Of a stretch of 5,771 bases of DNA, positions 5,345 through 5,771 are shown piece after piece; position 1 is the stretch's first letter; each line of letters begins with the position of its first letter. The stretch is from Planctomycetota bacterium (GTDB taxonomy: Bacteria; Planctomycetota; Planctomycetia; Pirellulales; UBA1268). The stretch lies in assembly GCA_027622795.1 (NCBI GenBank), contig JAQBZA010000218.1:1-5771 (forward strand), written 5' to 3'. The position numbers and the translations under genes are program-made. Under the pieces are notes generated by a model that did not search any database, was not told the origin of the DNA, and saw nothing but the letters and a program-made list of their open reading frames with translations.

Positions 5345-5771
5345 TGGCACTCCCTCCCTCTGAACTGTTCTATCGTCAGCGATATCGCAACGGCCACTCC
5401 TGGCAAAACTGCTTGGGCAGGCTGGCCTGGCATGCCGTCTGGCTCGTCGCATTTCGCCCCTCGCCGACGCCGCTCTTTGCCTGGCGACGTTTCTTGCTGC
5501 GACTGTTTGGTGCGCAAATGGCGGCCACCGCCGTTGTCTACCCGACCGCCCGCATCTGGGCACCTTGGAACCTCACGATGCATGACCATGCCTGCCTGGG
5601 CCACGCAGTCGACTGCTTCTGCGTGGCGCCGGTGGTGATTGAACCCGATGCGATCGTGAGTGTGCGGTCGTTTCTCTGCACCGCCGGCCATGAAATCCGG
5701 CAGCATGGCCGGCCGCTCACAACGGCACCGATTCATATCAGCCGCGGGGCGTTTGTGTTTGCGGAGGCCTT
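5341..5771 (+). CDS. wcaF: WcaF-type colanic-acid acetyltransferase (3' partial)
   Basis: The ATG at 5341 overlaps the previous TGA as ATGA and the frame stays open to the window end, giving 143 residues of a protein usually near 180-210. Seen: a hydrophobic/aromatic N-terminal region (29-58) with the RRFLLRLFGAQM stretch that precedes the beta-helix in this family. After it come YPTARIWAPWNLTMHDHACLGHAVDC (67-92), a near match to the WcaF consensus around WAPWNLTxGDxAxLGxxVxxY, then VAPVVIEPDAIVS (95-107), and FLCTAGHEI (111-119), where His117 corresponds to the catalytic His of hexapeptide acetyltransferases. The rest of the helix is cut off. Known: WcaF-like enzymes acetylate sugar hydroxyls in colanic acid and other exopolysaccharides using acetyl-CoA. 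The symbol is given at family level; the acceptor sugar is unknown. A second ATG directly follows the first, so the start may be at 5344. Confidence 0.9.
   Translation, partial: MMALPPSELFYRQRYRNGHSWQNCLGRLAWHAVWLVAFRPSPTPLFAWRRFLLRLFGAQMAATAVVYPTARIWAPWNLTMHDHACLGHAVDCFCVAPVVIEPDAIVSVRSFLCTAGHEIRQHGRPLTTAPIHISRGAFVFAEA

Noticed and set aside
1..5771. CRISPR array, insertion sequence, phage or defence genes
   Set aside because: No regularly spaced repeats, transposase motifs, terminal inverted repeats or nuclease/toxin-like products were seen on either strand.

Overview
The window reads as one strand of a high-GC bacterial polysaccharide (exopolysaccharide, capsule or O-antigen type) biosynthesis operon. 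All credible genes lie on the + strand and are packed almost without gaps. The order is: the C-terminal end of an AMP-forming acyl ligase, a FabG-like short-chain dehydrogenase/reductase (SDR), a NeuD/PglD-family sugar acyltransferase, an O-antigen ligase/polymerase-family membrane protein broken by a one-base frameshift, a family 2 glycosyltransferase, a family 4 glycosyltransferase, and the N-terminal part of a WcaF-type acetyltransferase that runs off the window. The gene content and high GC would fit a planctomycete or another environmental Gram-negative, but no marker gene is present, so the host assignment is only a weak inference.

Adjacent genes are joined by overlapping stop and start codons: TGATG at 322-326, ATGA at 1178-1181, ATGA at 3291-3294, a 10-base overlap at 4160-4169, and ATGA at 5341-5344. 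This argues for one transcript and translational coupling. The only gap, 1862-2018, lies between the acyltransferase and the membrane protein. It is not empty. It contains a nested set of inverted repeats (1901-1978) that folds on paper into a three-way junction with complementary hairpin loops. It is also spanned exactly by a 53-codon open frame (1858-2019) that makes GTGA and TAATG junctions with its neighbours. These two readings compete, and they are the most interesting part of the window.

How the genes probably work together (inference): the glycosyltransferases build a lipid-linked repeat unit in the cytoplasm. The two left-handed beta-helix acyltransferases (NeuD-type and WcaF-type) decorate sugars. 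The multi-pass membrane protein would polymerise or ligate the glycan at the outer face of the inner membrane. The acyl ligase and the ketoacyl-reductase-like SDR just upstream could supply an activated, possibly hydroxylated, acyl group for the decoration. Oddities worth noting are the frameshift in the membrane protein near 2609-2612, an insertion of about 45 residues in the SDR between helix alphaE and strand beta5, and a 9-base tandem duplication at the start of the family 4 glycosyltransferase.
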